In this document: positions 50,520 through 59,444 of the stretch, piece by piece
Layout: each line of letters starts with the position of its first letter
Numbering within the stretch: the first letter of the stretch is position 1
NCBI GenBank assembly: GCA_040403095.1
Contig: JBBALI010000002.1
Coordinates: 62,001-126,000 of the forward strand
Length of the DNA: 64,000 nt
Direction: 5' to 3'
Source: JAQVCM01 sp040403095
Lineage (GTDB): Bacteria; Bacteroidota; Bacteroidia; Flavobacteriales_D; Crocinitomicaceae
Translations under genes and position numbers: made by a program
The notes under the pieces: model-generated
What the model was told of the DNA's origin: nothing
Database searches by the model: none
Seen by the model: only the letters and a program-made list of their open reading frames with translations

Positions 50520-50898
50520 CTTAAAAAAAATTGAATGTTCAAAAGCATAATGCGCCGTTCGGTAAAAGTAACATGAAAAATTTAAAAAATTGAGATTGAT
50601 ATTGTGTTGGGTATATATTTTAAACCAAATATTAATTTGATGTTTTGTTTTGTCATGGTTTTTATTCAAAAACACTCGCCAAAACAATTATCGATTTCCT
50701 ATCAACGCTGCGGATTGCATCCTTGCTAGGGATATTTGACTCCTACGGAGCCTACTGTTATCAAAGAGCAAAGTCAAATTTTCATTGAATTCAAAGAAAA
50801 ATTGAATGTGTTTTTCCACAAATTTTTGTTGTAAACTTTTCCTTGTAAACATCGAAAAAAAATGTAATTTCAAGCTTCAATTATAGAAACACTGCATT
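50520..50898. other. Intergenic region with GC-rich structured segment
   Basis: A 379-base gap between divergent genes. Most is A/T-rich, but 50700-50755 is richer in G/C and contains two short hairpins, GGAT-TGC-ATCC and GACTCC-TAC-GGAGCC. A 61-codon frame on the minus strand here has no supporting features. Confidence 0.5.
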
Positions 50899-51075
50899 AT
50901 GGAAGAATCTCAAATCCAGGCGCAAATCGCGCATTTAAAAACACTTTTAACCGGAAATCTTTTCGAAGATGGGGAAACACAACAACAAATTTACGATTTA
51001 AAAAAAATGCTTAATCCAGCGATTGAGCTACAACCAGAATTAGACGATGATGAGTGTTTGTCTTGCGGAAGCTAA
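50899..51075 (+). CDS. 58-residue acidic protein ending CLSCGS
   Basis: An ATG at 50899 opens 58 codons ending at TAA 51073-51075. It encodes two amphipathic helices (IQAQIAHLKTLLTGN and QQQIYDLKKMLNP), an acidic segment (LQPELDDDE) and a terminal CLSCGS. Codon use looks coding and a strong terminator follows 25 bases later. The Cys-x-x-Cys could bind metal or take part in redox chemistry. I do not know the family. Confidence 0.65.
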   Translation: MEESQIQAQIAHLKTLLTGNLFEDGETQQQIYDLKKMLNPAIELQPELDDDECLSCGS

Positions 51076-51099
51076 AATTTAGCATTAGGAATAGGTGAG

Positions 51100-51129
51100 T
51101 GGACAAGTATTAATTTGTCCATTTTTTTT
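51100..51129 (+). terminator. Terminator of the 58-residue protein gene
   Basis: TGGACAA and TTGTCCA pair perfectly around an 8-base loop and are followed by eight Ts. Confidence 0.85.
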
Positions 51130-51152
51130 GATCAAAAAAGTTTATTTTTCGA

Positions 51153-51392
51153 CTATTTCGAAATTAAGCCTTTGAAAAATGAAAGGATTCTTTTTCTGAA
51201 CAAAAAGAAAATCAAAAAATAAGGAATAATCATCAAATACATGATTCCTGAATTGATGTTTGTTCCAAAAGATGCCTCGTCCATTTCTGAACCTTGTTCT
51301 GCTACCAATTTACACTGTGAACAACCTTGCGCATAGATGTTTTGACTTACTAAAATCACTGATAATACCAATGTGATGACGAACTTTTTCAT
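51153..51392 (-). CDS. Small exported membrane protein with CxxC
   Basis: A 79-residue protein: signal peptide (ending NIYAQ), a mature CSQCKLVAEQG segment with a Cys-x-x-Cys, then one membrane segment (IMYLMIIPYFLIFFLF) and a basic tail. I have seen similar small proteins only as hypothetical in Bacteroidota. It stands alone, 127 bases from the anti-sigma gene. Confidence 0.65.
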   Translation of the reverse strand: MKKFVITLVLSVILVSQNIYAQGCSQCKLVAEQGSEMDEASFGTNINSGIMYLMIIPYFLIFFLFRKRILSFFKGLISK

Positions 51393-51519
51393 GCTATTCT
51401 CTCTTTACAAAATACATTCAATTGAACTACCACAAAAGTACGAAATAAACAAAGTTGAAAGTTTTAAATCGACTTTTTTTGCTTTATTTATGATTAAAAT
51501 TATTCCAACGAAAACTGTT

Positions 51520-52131
51520 TTAATAAATCGTATTTACCATCTTTGGTAGCAAGTCAACTGTATTCTCATCTTTCAATGAACTTCCCCTTGCTTCTAGTTT
51601 CGAAGGTGACAAATCCAAAATGGGTAAATTGTTGTTTGCCTGAAATAATCGGGGCTCTTCTGATTTCACAGTGGTTTGCACAAATGCTGTAATGGTATCA
51701 TAAACTACTCTTTCCTCAAGTTGTGTGAGCGTTATGTATTTTACAACGGTATCGTGCACGAAATTCGTTTTAATTTCTGGTTTTTGCTGCGCCATTGGCT
51801 GAATAACAGGCTGCTCGATTTCTTGATTTTTTGGCCACAACATCAAAAATACCAAAACCGTTGCTGCAACTGCCAAAATGGTTTGATACAAAGGAATGCG
51901 CATGGCTAAAATCGGAGTAACATTTATTGCTGGCAATATCAATGGCTTTGCATCCAGATTTTCTTCAAAAATATCGTCCGCTTCGGTCAAAATTTGGCGT
52001 TGAAAATGATATTCGTCTTCAGTCATGTGCAACAAAACAAATTGCCTTTCTTGAGCAGTCAGCTGATTCCAATTTCTTGACTCAATAAAATCAAATAATT
52101 TTTCTGAGTTTTTGTCTAATTCTCTGTCCAT
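51520..52131 (-). CDS. Putative anti-sigma factor
   Basis: A 203-residue protein with a single membrane segment near residues 84-100 (TILAVAATVLVFLMLW). A cytoplasmic N-terminal helical part (LFDFIESRNWNQLTAQERQF) has the character of an anti-sigma domain, and the periplasmic tail is Pro/Gln-rich. It begins one base after the stop of an ECF sigma gene, the usual arrangement for a sigma/anti-sigma pair. The zinc-binding HxxxCxxC motif is absent. Confidence 0.75.
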   Translation of the reverse strand: MDRELDKNSEKLFDFIESRNWNQLTAQERQFVLLHMTEDEYHFQRQILTEADDIFEENLDAKPLILPAINVTPILAMRIPLYQTILAVAATVLVFLMLWPKNQEIEQPVIQPMAQQKPEIKTNFVHDTVVKYITLTQLEERVVYDTITAFVQTTVKSEEPRLFQANNNLPILDLSPSKLEARGSSLKDENTVDLLPKMVNTIY

Positions 52132-52132
52132 A

Positions 52133-52744
52133 TCAATTCATTTTAAATAAGTTGTTTTCATATCGAGGATCAAATTCTTTGAGTAATTCAGCCATTTTTT
52201 TAGTCGCGTAAAACAAACGAGATTTGACTGTTCCGACAGATGTTTCTGTAATTTCAGCAATTTCATTCAAACTGAATTTTTCCATGTACCGCAAAATGAA
52301 CGTCGTTTTGTGGTGCACTTCAAGTTGTGCTAAACTGGCTTTGTAAATCATCTTAAATCTTTCTTTTTCAGATAAATCATCACTATAAACAGCTTTTGAA
52401 TGCAATTCATATTCATCAGTCGAAATACTTTGTAAGAATGGTTTTCTGTATTCAGACTTACACATATTGCTTGCAATCGTGAAAATCCACGTGTAGAATT
52501 TTTTGTCGGTATCGAATAAATGCTTTTTCTCGATGATTTTCACGAAAATGTCTTGCACAAAATCTTGCGCTTTTTCTTGGTCGTTTTGCAACATTTTGAT
52601 AAAATAGCCCAATAGTTTTTTGCTATATCTCTCGTGAAGAATAGTCAAAGCAGGATGGGAATGATGGACAATGATTTCAACCATCAATTCCTCATCGCTG
52701 CATTTGCTGTATTTATTGTTGCTACTCAATTTGCTATTCTTCAA
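52133..52744 (-). CDS. ECF (sigma-70 family) RNA polymerase sigma factor
   Basis: A 203-residue sigma factor. Region 2 includes EKAQDFVQDIFVKIIEKKH and FYTWIFTIASNMCKSEYRK; region 4 includes RYMEKFSLNEIAEITETSVGTVKSRLFYATKKM. It should direct RNA polymerase to a small set of stress or envelope genes and be held by the membrane protein encoded just downstream. Its start overlaps the end of the SUMF1-fusion gene by 11 bases, so all three form an operon. Confidence 0.93.
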   Translation of the reverse strand: MKNSKLSSNNKYSKCSDEELMVEIIVHHSHPALTILHERYSKKLLGYFIKMLQNDQEKAQDFVQDIFVKIIEKKHLFDTDKKFYTWIFTIASNMCKSEYRKPFLQSISTDEYELHSKAVYSDDLSEKERFKMIYKASLAQLEVHHKTTFILRYMEKFSLNEIAEITETSVGTVKSRLFYATKKMAELLKEFDPRYENNLFKMN

Positions 52745-54647
52745 TAATTTCCATCACAATTCTAAATCCGATTCCTGGATCAGCACTGCTGTAAGTTGTT
52801 TTTTTCTGAAAATCACTTTCTTCAAATGTGTTATACCACGAGCCGCCTTTGGCAATGCCTTTCACATTGGTCATTTCCGCCACATTTCCTGTCATGTTGA
52901 AAAAGCCCAATTTGTTGCCTAAATAGGAACTTACTTTTGCGGTATAAAAAGCACCATCTTCAAAAGATGTACTGTTACCAGTTTTGATATTGGCTAAATA
53001 ACAACCTTTTTCATTTTTGACATCGTCTTTTGCAAAGGATGATTTGACGTTTTCATTTCCTGCTCCAGCAGCATATTTCCACTCTTTTTCTGTTGGTAAA
53101 CGAAAAACGACCTTGGTATATTTTCTTTTGCGTTGCAAATTGTATTGTTCTGTCAGCCACTCACAATACGCCAATGCAGCTTCGTGTGATATATTGACTA
53201 CAGGATAATTTTTATATGCCGGATGCCAATGATAGTTAGATTCCATCGGTTCGTTCGTCGATTGAGGAAATTTCTTCATCCATTGACTTGAATCATAAAT
53301 AACCATTTTATATAAATCCAATTGTTTGGAACGAAGCACATTGTCTAAAAACTTTTGGTAATCTTCATTGGTCGTTTCATATCGACTCATTTTTATCTTA
53401 TTGAAGATTTGAATCATGTTTTCCTCTATCGTTTTGGCATCCAGTAAAGCAGTTAAAAAATTCGGATTTGATTTACTTTGACATAAGAATTCAAATATTT
53501 CAGTTTGTTGACCAGAATTTTCGCTGATGGAAAGTATTAACGGTTCTAAGGCTTTCATTTTGTAAAGCGATTCACTTTCTTGGTAATGTTTGTAAAGCTT
53601 CAACATTGAAGGAATGTATGTTTCATCAAAGTATTTAGCATGGGCATTCATTTGATGAAAAGAGAAATTTTGTTTCAAATAGTCTAACAAATAGCGGCTT
53701 TCATAATTGCGCTGAATGATGGAAATATTGTCAAATTTATCTTCACTGTATTTGTAACTCAATCCCGTTAAAAATAGATTTTCTGCAAACTTGTTCTCAA
53801 AATAGGAAATCGCTGTAGTGGAGACATATACTGGAATTCCTACTTTGTTTTTGAGAATGTGTTCAAAGACAAGTTCTTGGTTTTTACTCAAATCTTCTTG
53901 GGGACCTTTGTTTACTTTAGTGTCGAGTGCAGGGATGTGCAGTTCTTGAAATAATTTATTACGGTAATCGTCGTCAGTTATTAAGTAGCAATTGATTACA
54001 GTCACATCTTCCCGAAAACTTTTGGCTCCTTGCGCAATCCATCCAGCATAAGTATCGTTGTCTCCTGCTGTAAAAACGATTGCATTTTGGTCCAATTCTG
54101 AGAGTAAATTATAGCCCCAATTCATTAAACTTGATGGCAAATCATTGGCTAAATACAATTGATTGGCAAAATGTTTGAATTTGGTTTTGTCTCGTTTTAA
54201 CTCATATTGAATCATAATATCATCAAATGCGCGGACATCGTTGGGGTCAATTTCATAAGCTTTCATTAAGAAAGGGAGCAATTCAGGATTGTTGTTTCCG
54301 TCCCACCATTTCATGTGATTGGCTTCAAAACTATTTGGAATGACTTTATAGGCTTCTTCAACAATTTGATTTCCTTGTTTGATAAATTCTTCCTTTTTTT
54401 TGGCAGAACCTTCAGGATCTTTCGTGTCGTAACAAGAATTTTTCAATGCACGTGTGGCACTGTAATAATTGTACCAAGCATTGGCGTTTAATTTGTTTTT
54501 TACAGTTTCTTCTTTCCACAATTTTTGTTGGGACAAATACCAATCCATGGATCTTTGCTCACGTGCAACACTGTAAACAGTTTCAGGTTTTTGTGCATGT
54601 AATGCAATTGATTGCAAGCAAAATAAAACAAAAAAGATTTTTTTCAT
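52734..54647 (-). CDS. Secreted fusion: DUF2723-tail-like region plus SUMF1 domain
   Basis: A 637-residue protein starting at ATG 54647 with a signal peptide (ending IALHAQ). The N-terminal part has helical repeats and the segment IVFTAGDNDTYAGWIAQGAK followed by REDVTVINCYLITDDDY. That closely resembles the soluble tail of DUF2723 membrane proteins, without their membrane domain. The C-terminal part is an FGE/SUMF1 domain (YHWHPAYKNYPVVNIS, RLPTEKEWKYAAGAG, FFNMTGNVAEM, KGGSWYNT), paralogous to the gene at 47759. It is the first gene of an operon with an ECF sigma and anti-sigma pair. Confidence 0.8.
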   Translation of the reverse strand: MKKIFFVLFCLQSIALHAQKPETVYSVAREQRSMDWYLSQQKLWKEETVKNKLNANAWYNYYSATRALKNSCYDTKDPEGSAKKKEEFIKQGNQIVEEAYKVIPNSFEANHMKWWDGNNNPELLPFLMKAYEIDPNDVRAFDDIMIQYELKRDKTKFKHFANQLYLANDLPSSLMNWGYNLLSELDQNAIVFTAGDNDTYAGWIAQGAKSFREDVTVINCYLITDDDYRNKLFQELHIPALDTKVNKGPQEDLSKNQELVFEHILKNKVGIPVYVSTTAISYFENKFAENLFLTGLSYKYSEDKFDNISIIQRNYESRYLLDYLKQNFSFHQMNAHAKYFDETYIPSMLKLYKHYQESESLYKMKALEPLILSISENSGQQTEIFEFLCQSKSNPNFLTALLDAKTIEENMIQIFNKIKMSRYETTNEDYQKFLDNVLRSKQLDLYKMVIYDSSQWMKKFPQSTNEPMESNYHWHPAYKNYPVVNISHEAALAYCEWLTEQYNLQRKRKYTKVVFRLPTEKEWKYAAGAGNENVKSSFAKDDVKNEKGCYLANIKTGNSTSFEDGAFYTAKVSSYLGNKLGFFNMTGNVAEMTNVKGIAKGGSWYNTFEESDFQKKTTYSSADPGIGFRIVMEIIEE

Positions 54648-54747
54648 ACTTTCGATTTTTATAAAAACAGGTGCACCTCGTTTTCTGTGTTCGAAAGGAA
54701 TACTCAACGGACCTTCAAAGGTTCATCGAAACATAAAAAAAAGATTT

Positions 54748-56274
54748 TTAATATTCTACCAAACTTCTTCCGGTCATTTCCATCGGTGCTGCCATTCCCA
54801 TGCGATTCAAAATCGTGGGTGCAACATCTGCTAAAATTCCATTGTTCAGTTTTAAGTGATTTTCAGTCACTAATACTACCGGCACAGGATTTAGTGAATG
54901 TGCTGTATTGGGCGAACCATCAGGATTGATTGCAAAATCTGCATTTCCATGATCTGCAATGACCAAGAATTCATAGCCTAATTTTTGGCCACATTCTACT
55001 ACAGCTTTCAGGCAAGAATCAACTGTTTCAACTGCTTTCACGATGGCTTCATAAACACCTGTATGGCCAACCATGTCTGGATTGGCAAAGTTTAAACAGA
55101 AAAAATTTGGCTTTTCTGTTTCCATGCTTTTAATGATTGTGTCTCGCACACCAAAAGCACTCATTTCAGGTTGCAAATCGTAGGTCGCTACTTTAGGAGA
55201 ATTGACCATCAAGCGACTTTCATCTCTGAATGTTTCCTCTCTTCCGCCACTGAAAAAGAAAGTCACGTGTGGATATTTTTCCGTTTCTGCAATGCGCACT
55301 TGGGTGCGGTCTAATTTTGAAAGCACTTCGCCCAAGGTGTTTTGCAAATTGTCTTTATCGAAAATGACATGCACGTTTTTATAAGTTGCGTCGTAATTTG
55401 TCATTGTAAATAAATGCAAATCAAGTGCATGCATATTGAATTCATGAAAATCCTTTTGCGTCAATGTCGTCACGATTTCACGTGGTCTGTCTGTTCTAAA
55501 GTTGAATGAAATCAGCACATCTCCATTTTGAATCGTGGTGATAGGCGAACCATTTTCGGTTATAACGGCTGGTTCAATGAATTCATCCGTAATGTTTGTT
55601 GCATACGCAGTTTCCATTGCTTCGCTCGCAGATTTAAATACTTGACCAGTTCCGTGGACCATCAAATCGTAGGCTTTTTTCACTCTTTCCCAACGGCTGT
55701 CGCGGTCCATCGCATAATAGCGACCAATAATAGAAGCGATTTTTCCGGTAGTTTTTGCGATATTTTGTTCCAATTCTTGGATGAATCCCAAACCACTTTT
55801 TGGATCACAATCGCGACCATCTGTAAATGCGTGAATATAAACTTTTTTCAAGTTAAATGAATGCGCCATTTCGCACAATGCATAAATGTGCTCTTGCGAT
55901 GAATGCACGCCACCTTTGGAAACCAATCCCATCAAATGCAAAGCAACATCGTTCTTTTTAGCAGTTTCCATCGCCAAAATCAGTGCTTCGTTTTTGAAAA
56001 ATTCCTGGTCACGAATAGATTTATTGATGCGCGTCAATTCTTGGTAAACAATTCTTCCAGCGCCAATATTCAAATGTCCAACTTCGGAATTTCCCATTTG
56101 ACCTTCAGGTAGACCAACATCTTCGCCACAAGTTTTCAATTGAGCAGTTGGATATTTGGCCATCAAAGCATCCATGAAAGGAGTATTCGCATTGTAAACC
56201 GCATCCGATTTAGAATGATCGCCGATTCCCCATCCGTCTAAAATGATTAAGCCAAAGTGATTGGTCATTTCCAT
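54748..56274 (-). CDS. gpmI: 2,3-bisphosphoglycerate-independent phosphoglycerate mutase
   Basis: A 508-residue glycolytic enzyme of the alkaline phosphatase superfamily. It interconverts 3- and 2-phosphoglycerate using two Mn ions. Motifs: LIILDGWGIG, catalytic Ser63 in GNSEVGHLNIG, TDGRDCDPKS, FNFRTDRPREI, FFSGGREE, NFANPDMVGHTG and IADHGNAD. Length is standard. ATG 56274 and the ATG two codons later are both possible starts. It lies 22 bases after the histidine kinase gene and may be read through from it. Confidence 0.96.
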   Translation of the reverse strand: MEMTNHFGLIILDGWGIGDHSKSDAVYNANTPFMDALMAKYPTAQLKTCGEDVGLPEGQMGNSEVGHLNIGAGRIVYQELTRINKSIRDQEFFKNEALILAMETAKKNDVALHLMGLVSKGGVHSSQEHIYALCEMAHSFNLKKVYIHAFTDGRDCDPKSGLGFIQELEQNIAKTTGKIASIIGRYYAMDRDSRWERVKKAYDLMVHGTGQVFKSASEAMETAYATNITDEFIEPAVITENGSPITTIQNGDVLISFNFRTDRPREIVTTLTQKDFHEFNMHALDLHLFTMTNYDATYKNVHVIFDKDNLQNTLGEVLSKLDRTQVRIAETEKYPHVTFFFSGGREETFRDESRLMVNSPKVATYDLQPEMSAFGVRDTIIKSMETEKPNFFCLNFANPDMVGHTGVYEAIVKAVETVDSCLKAVVECGQKLGYEFLVIADHGNADFAINPDGSPNTAHSLNPVPVVLVTENHLKLNNGILADVAPTILNRMGMAAPMEMTGRSLVEY

Positions 56275-56296
56275 AAATATTTTAAATTACTGAATG

Positions 56297-57187
56297 TCAT
56301 AATGTTATTTCAAAAATAGAACCTGTAGGCTTATTTGGATAATAATTCAATTTTCCACCGTTCAATTTGGTAAATTCCGCAGCAATGAACAAACCCAAAC
56401 CGGTTCCTTTTTGTGAGCGTGTTTCTTCGTTTTCAATGCGAAAAAACTTTTTAAATATGTCTTTTTGTAAATCTACAGGAACGCCGGGACCATTGTCTCT
56501 CGTTCCAAATTTTACATGGTTTAAATCTCGTTTTAAGAAAACTGTAAATTGCTGTGAATTGGAAGCATATTTCAAACCATTTTCTATCAAATTTCTCAAG
56601 ATAGTTTTGATCATGAAAGCATCGGCTTCGATTTTTACTGCGACTTGATTTTCAAATACAATCCAATTTTTTCCGGAAGTAATGTTATAATTGTCAATTA
56701 ATTGTTGAATTAATTCGTTCAAATCAATCCATTCTTTGTGGAGTTTTAAGGTGCGGTTCTCCAATCTGGTTGCCGTTAAAATCGACTCTACAATTTCTTC
56801 CAATCGCTGATTTTCGATGATGGCTTTTTGCAACATTTCTTCCCTTTTTTCAGTTGAGAAGTCTCTTTTAATTAAAGTTTGCAGATATAATTTCGTAGAA
56901 GCTAAAGGTGTTTTTAACTCATGTGTAACGGAAAGTAAGAAGTTACTTTGTCGTTCTGAAAGTTGTTGGTCTTTTTTGATGGAAAGTTTTATTCGCCAAA
57001 GGCCAAAAAGAAGAATCGAGAAAAAAACAATGCCTTCGCCTACAATCATGATGGCTTTGTTGTTGGCCTTTCCGTTCACAGCCTGCAATTCAGTGGTGAT
57101 TTGTATCAAATGAAATCCCCACCAAGCAAACTGCAAAACGACATATATTCCAAGAATATAAAAGAATAATGCCGTCTGTTTTTTCAT
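56297..57187 (-). CDS. Sensor histidine kinase, orphan
   Basis: A 296-residue kinase with two membrane segments (about residues 8-30 and 46-66) and almost no extracellular loop domain. HisKA has the phospho-acceptor His89 in SVTHELKTPLAS. HATPase has LIENGLKYAS, DNGPGVP and KGTGLGLFIA. No response regulator gene is next to it in the window; gpmI follows. The signal is unknown, and the short loop suggests membrane or intramembrane sensing. Confidence 0.92.
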   Translation of the reverse strand: MKKQTALFFYILGIYVVLQFAWWGFHLIQITTELQAVNGKANNKAIMIVGEGIVFFSILLFGLWRIKLSIKKDQQLSERQSNFLLSVTHELKTPLASTKLYLQTLIKRDFSTEKREEMLQKAIIENQRLEEIVESILTATRLENRTLKLHKEWIDLNELIQQLIDNYNITSGKNWIVFENQVAVKIEADAFMIKTILRNLIENGLKYASNSQQFTVFLKRDLNHVKFGTRDNGPGVPVDLQKDIFKKFFRIENEETRSQKGTGLGLFIAAEFTKLNGGKLNYYPNKPTGSIFEITL

Positions 57188-57258
57188 TTTTTAATGCTGA
57201 TTTTCTAGTTCAAAACTACCAAGCAAAAACCGTGCTAAAATGTGAATTATTTGTTAAA

Positions 57259-57293
57259 AAAAGACTTGAGAGGAAAGACTCAAGACACAAGAC
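57259..57293 (-). repeat. GTCTNNN heptad array, copy 5 (minus orientation)
   Basis: On the minus strand it reads GTCTTGT, GTCTTGA, GTCTTTC, CTCTCAA, GTCTTTT: five consecutive 7-base units, four starting GTCT. It is opposed to copy 4 less than 90 bases away. Confidence 0.65.
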
Positions 57294-57381
57294 TTTTAAT
57301 TTTTGCCAAAATAATACTTCTTTGTTTTAAAAGGAAGACCTAATAGTCGCGATACAACGTATTCAATATCTATTGTTTCCG

Positions 57382-57437
57382 GTCTAATGTCTCGAGTCTG
57401 ATGTCTCGGGTCTAATGTCCTCGGTCTTTTGTCTCCT
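57382..57437 (+). repeat. GTCTNNN heptad array, copy 4 (eight units)
   Basis: Eight consecutive units with variable parts AAT, CGA, GAT, CGG, AAT, (GTCC)TCG, TTT, CCT. Its last bases overlap the stop codon of the PurF-like gene, read on the other strand. Confidence 0.8.
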
Positions 57438-59337
57438 AATAAGCTCTTTCGTTTTTCCCTTCAACAAAATTGATAAATGCGCGGTTGACTACTTTATTTC
57501 CACCGGGCGTTGGATAGTTTCCTGTGAAATACCAATCTCCTAAGTGGTCTGGTATTGCAGCATGTAAGTTTTCGATTGTTTGATATACAATTTCGACTTT
57601 TGCTTGGATATTTGCAGGAGTCAACAATTCAGCGATTTTTGCTGAGATTTCTTCTGCTTTGAAAGGAGCGTAAATTTCTTTTACGTAATTTTTGATTTGC
57701 TCTTTCGGCAATTTGGCTTGATCCAAACATTTTCTATAAACGTCGTCAATGATGTGTCCTTTTCCTTGTTCTTTCAACAATTGAATGGCAGCTTCAAACG
57801 CAATAAAATCACCCATTTTTGCCATGTCGATTCCGTAGCAATCAGGATAACGAATTTGGGGTGCAGAAGAAACAACCACGATTTTCACTGGTTCAAGTCG
57901 GTCCAAAATGCGCAAAATACTTTGTTTCAAAGTGGTTCCACGAACGATACTGTCGTCAATTACAACCAAATTATCTTTTCCACTAACAACAGAGCCGTAA
58001 GTGATATCGTAAACATGCGCTACTAGGTCGTCACGTGCATCATCTTGTGTGATGAACGTTCTCAATTTCGCATCTTTAATAGCTATTTTTTCAATACGTG
58101 CTCTTTGGTAAATGATTTCTTTCAATTGTTCAGGAGAAGGGTTGGCGCCCAAATCCAAAATCGCTTGAAATTTTCTGTCGTTTAGGTAATCTTCTAATCC
58201 TTTAATCATTCCGTAGAATGAAGTTTCAGCAGTATTTGGAATGAATGAAAAAACGGAATTATCTAAATCATAATCAACCGCTTTCAATACTTGATCCACG
58301 ACCAATTTACCTAAATTGATGCGTTCTTTGTAGATGTCAATATCGTTTCCTCTGGAGAAATAGATGCGCTCAAAAGAACAGCTTTTTCTTTCCCTTGGTT
58401 CGTTGATTTTAACTTCGCTTACATTGCCTGATTTTTTGATAATCAATGCGCTACCTGGAGTTAATTCTTGTACTTGGTCGTATTTCAAACGGAAAGCAGT
58501 TTGAATCACTGAACGCTCAGACGCTACAACACAAACTTCTTCATCTTCATACCAAAAAGCTGGTCTGATTCCAGAAGGGTCGCGTAAAACAAAAGCATCA
58601 CCATGACCAAATAAACCAGCCATCGCGTATCCACCGTCCCAATCAGAAGAAGCTCTTTTTAGGATTTTTTCGATGTTTAAATTTTTAGCAATGCGCTCAT
58701 AAATCTCAGGAATTGAGAAACCTTGTGCGGTCAAAGATTGCAACATTTCGTCGTTTTCTTCATCCAAGAAATGACCGATTTTTTCTAGTACGGTAACTGT
58801 ATCTGATTTTTCTTTTGGATGCTGACCAATTTCCAATAGCACGTCAAAAAGTTCGTCCACATTGGTCAAGTTGAAATTTCCAGCAACAGCTAAGTTTCTT
58901 GTAATCCAATTGTTTTGTCTCAAAAATGGATGACAACTTTCTATGCTATTTCTTCCAAAAGTTCCATATCTTAAATGTCCTAAGAAAAGTTCTCCAGTAA
59001 AACCAGCATTTTTTTTCAGGTATTCAACATCTTTCAATTTGGACGGATCTTCTTCCTCGATTTGTTTGAAGCGACTGTTGATGTGATCGAAAATGTCTTG
59101 AATTGGTTTGCTGTCGATAGAACGGTAGCGAGAAATATAACGCTCGCCAGGTTGCATGTCAAATTTAATATTTGCCACTCCGGCTCCGTCTTGTCCGCGG
59201 TTGATTTGTTTCTCCATCAAAAGATGCAGTTTGCTCAAACCGTAAAAGGCAGTCCCATATTTTTCGAGATAAAATTGAAGGGGTTTTTTCAATCTTAACA
59301 GTGCAATTCCGCACTCATGTTTGATCGGATCACTCAT
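57436..59337 (-). CDS. Amidophosphoribosyltransferase-family protein (PurF-like, long form)
   Basis: A 633-residue protein with an N-terminal glutamine amidotransferase domain whose nucleophile is Cys in HECGIALLRL after an eight-residue pro-segment. LLMEKQINRGQDGAG and GHLRYGTFG follow. The phosphoribosyltransferase domain has VVIDDSIVRGTTLKQSILRI. It is about 130 residues longer than classical PurF, a form I know from Bacteroidota. It makes phosphoribosylamine from PRPP and glutamine, or a related product. The start at 59337 follows from the promoter. Confidence 0.88.
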   Translation of the reverse strand: MSDPIKHECGIALLRLKKPLQFYLEKYGTAFYGLSKLHLLMEKQINRGQDGAGVANIKFDMQPGERYISRYRSIDSKPIQDIFDHINSRFKQIEEEDPSKLKDVEYLKKNAGFTGELFLGHLRYGTFGRNSIESCHPFLRQNNWITRNLAVAGNFNLTNVDELFDVLLEIGQHPKEKSDTVTVLEKIGHFLDEENDEMLQSLTAQGFSIPEIYERIAKNLNIEKILKRASSDWDGGYAMAGLFGHGDAFVLRDPSGIRPAFWYEDEEVCVVASERSVIQTAFRLKYDQVQELTPGSALIIKKSGNVSEVKINEPRERKSCSFERIYFSRGNDIDIYKERINLGKLVVDQVLKAVDYDLDNSVFSFIPNTAETSFYGMIKGLEDYLNDRKFQAILDLGANPSPEQLKEIIYQRARIEKIAIKDAKLRTFITQDDARDDLVAHVYDITYGSVVSGKDNLVVIDDSIVRGTTLKQSILRILDRLEPVKIVVVSSAPQIRYPDCYGIDMAKMGDFIAFEAAIQLLKEQGKGHIIDDVYRKCLDQAKLPKEQIKNYVKEIYAPFKAEEISAKIAELLTPANIQAKVEIVYQTIENLHAAIPDHLGDWYFTGNYPTPGGNKVVNRAFINFVEGKNERAY

Positions 59338-59358
59338 GGCTCTTCCTGAAATTTTTTG

Positions 59359-59389
59359 CAAAGGTACTTATAAAATGCAGGGATTACAA
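59359..59389 (-). promoter_or_regulatory. Promoter of the PurF-like gene
   Basis: On the minus strand TTG (59389-59387) and TACCTTTG (59366-59359) are 20 bases apart, a full consensus match. The leader is about 15 bases. The longer frame at 59361 would start within the -7 element. Confidence 0.65.
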
Positions 59390-59444
59390 TTTAAGGAAAG
59401 GAATAAAAGAGAAATAAGAAAAATCGATTGTAAACAGTTTAAAT

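Noticed and set aside
50738..50752. Resemblance of ACTCCTACGGAG to a conserved 16S rRNA segment
   Set aside because: The match is about 12 bases with no flanking rRNA sequence; it is explained by a short hairpin.
50688..50873. A 61-codon frame on the minus strand
   Set aside because: It overlaps the structured intergenic segment, has no signal peptide or domain, and has poor codon use.
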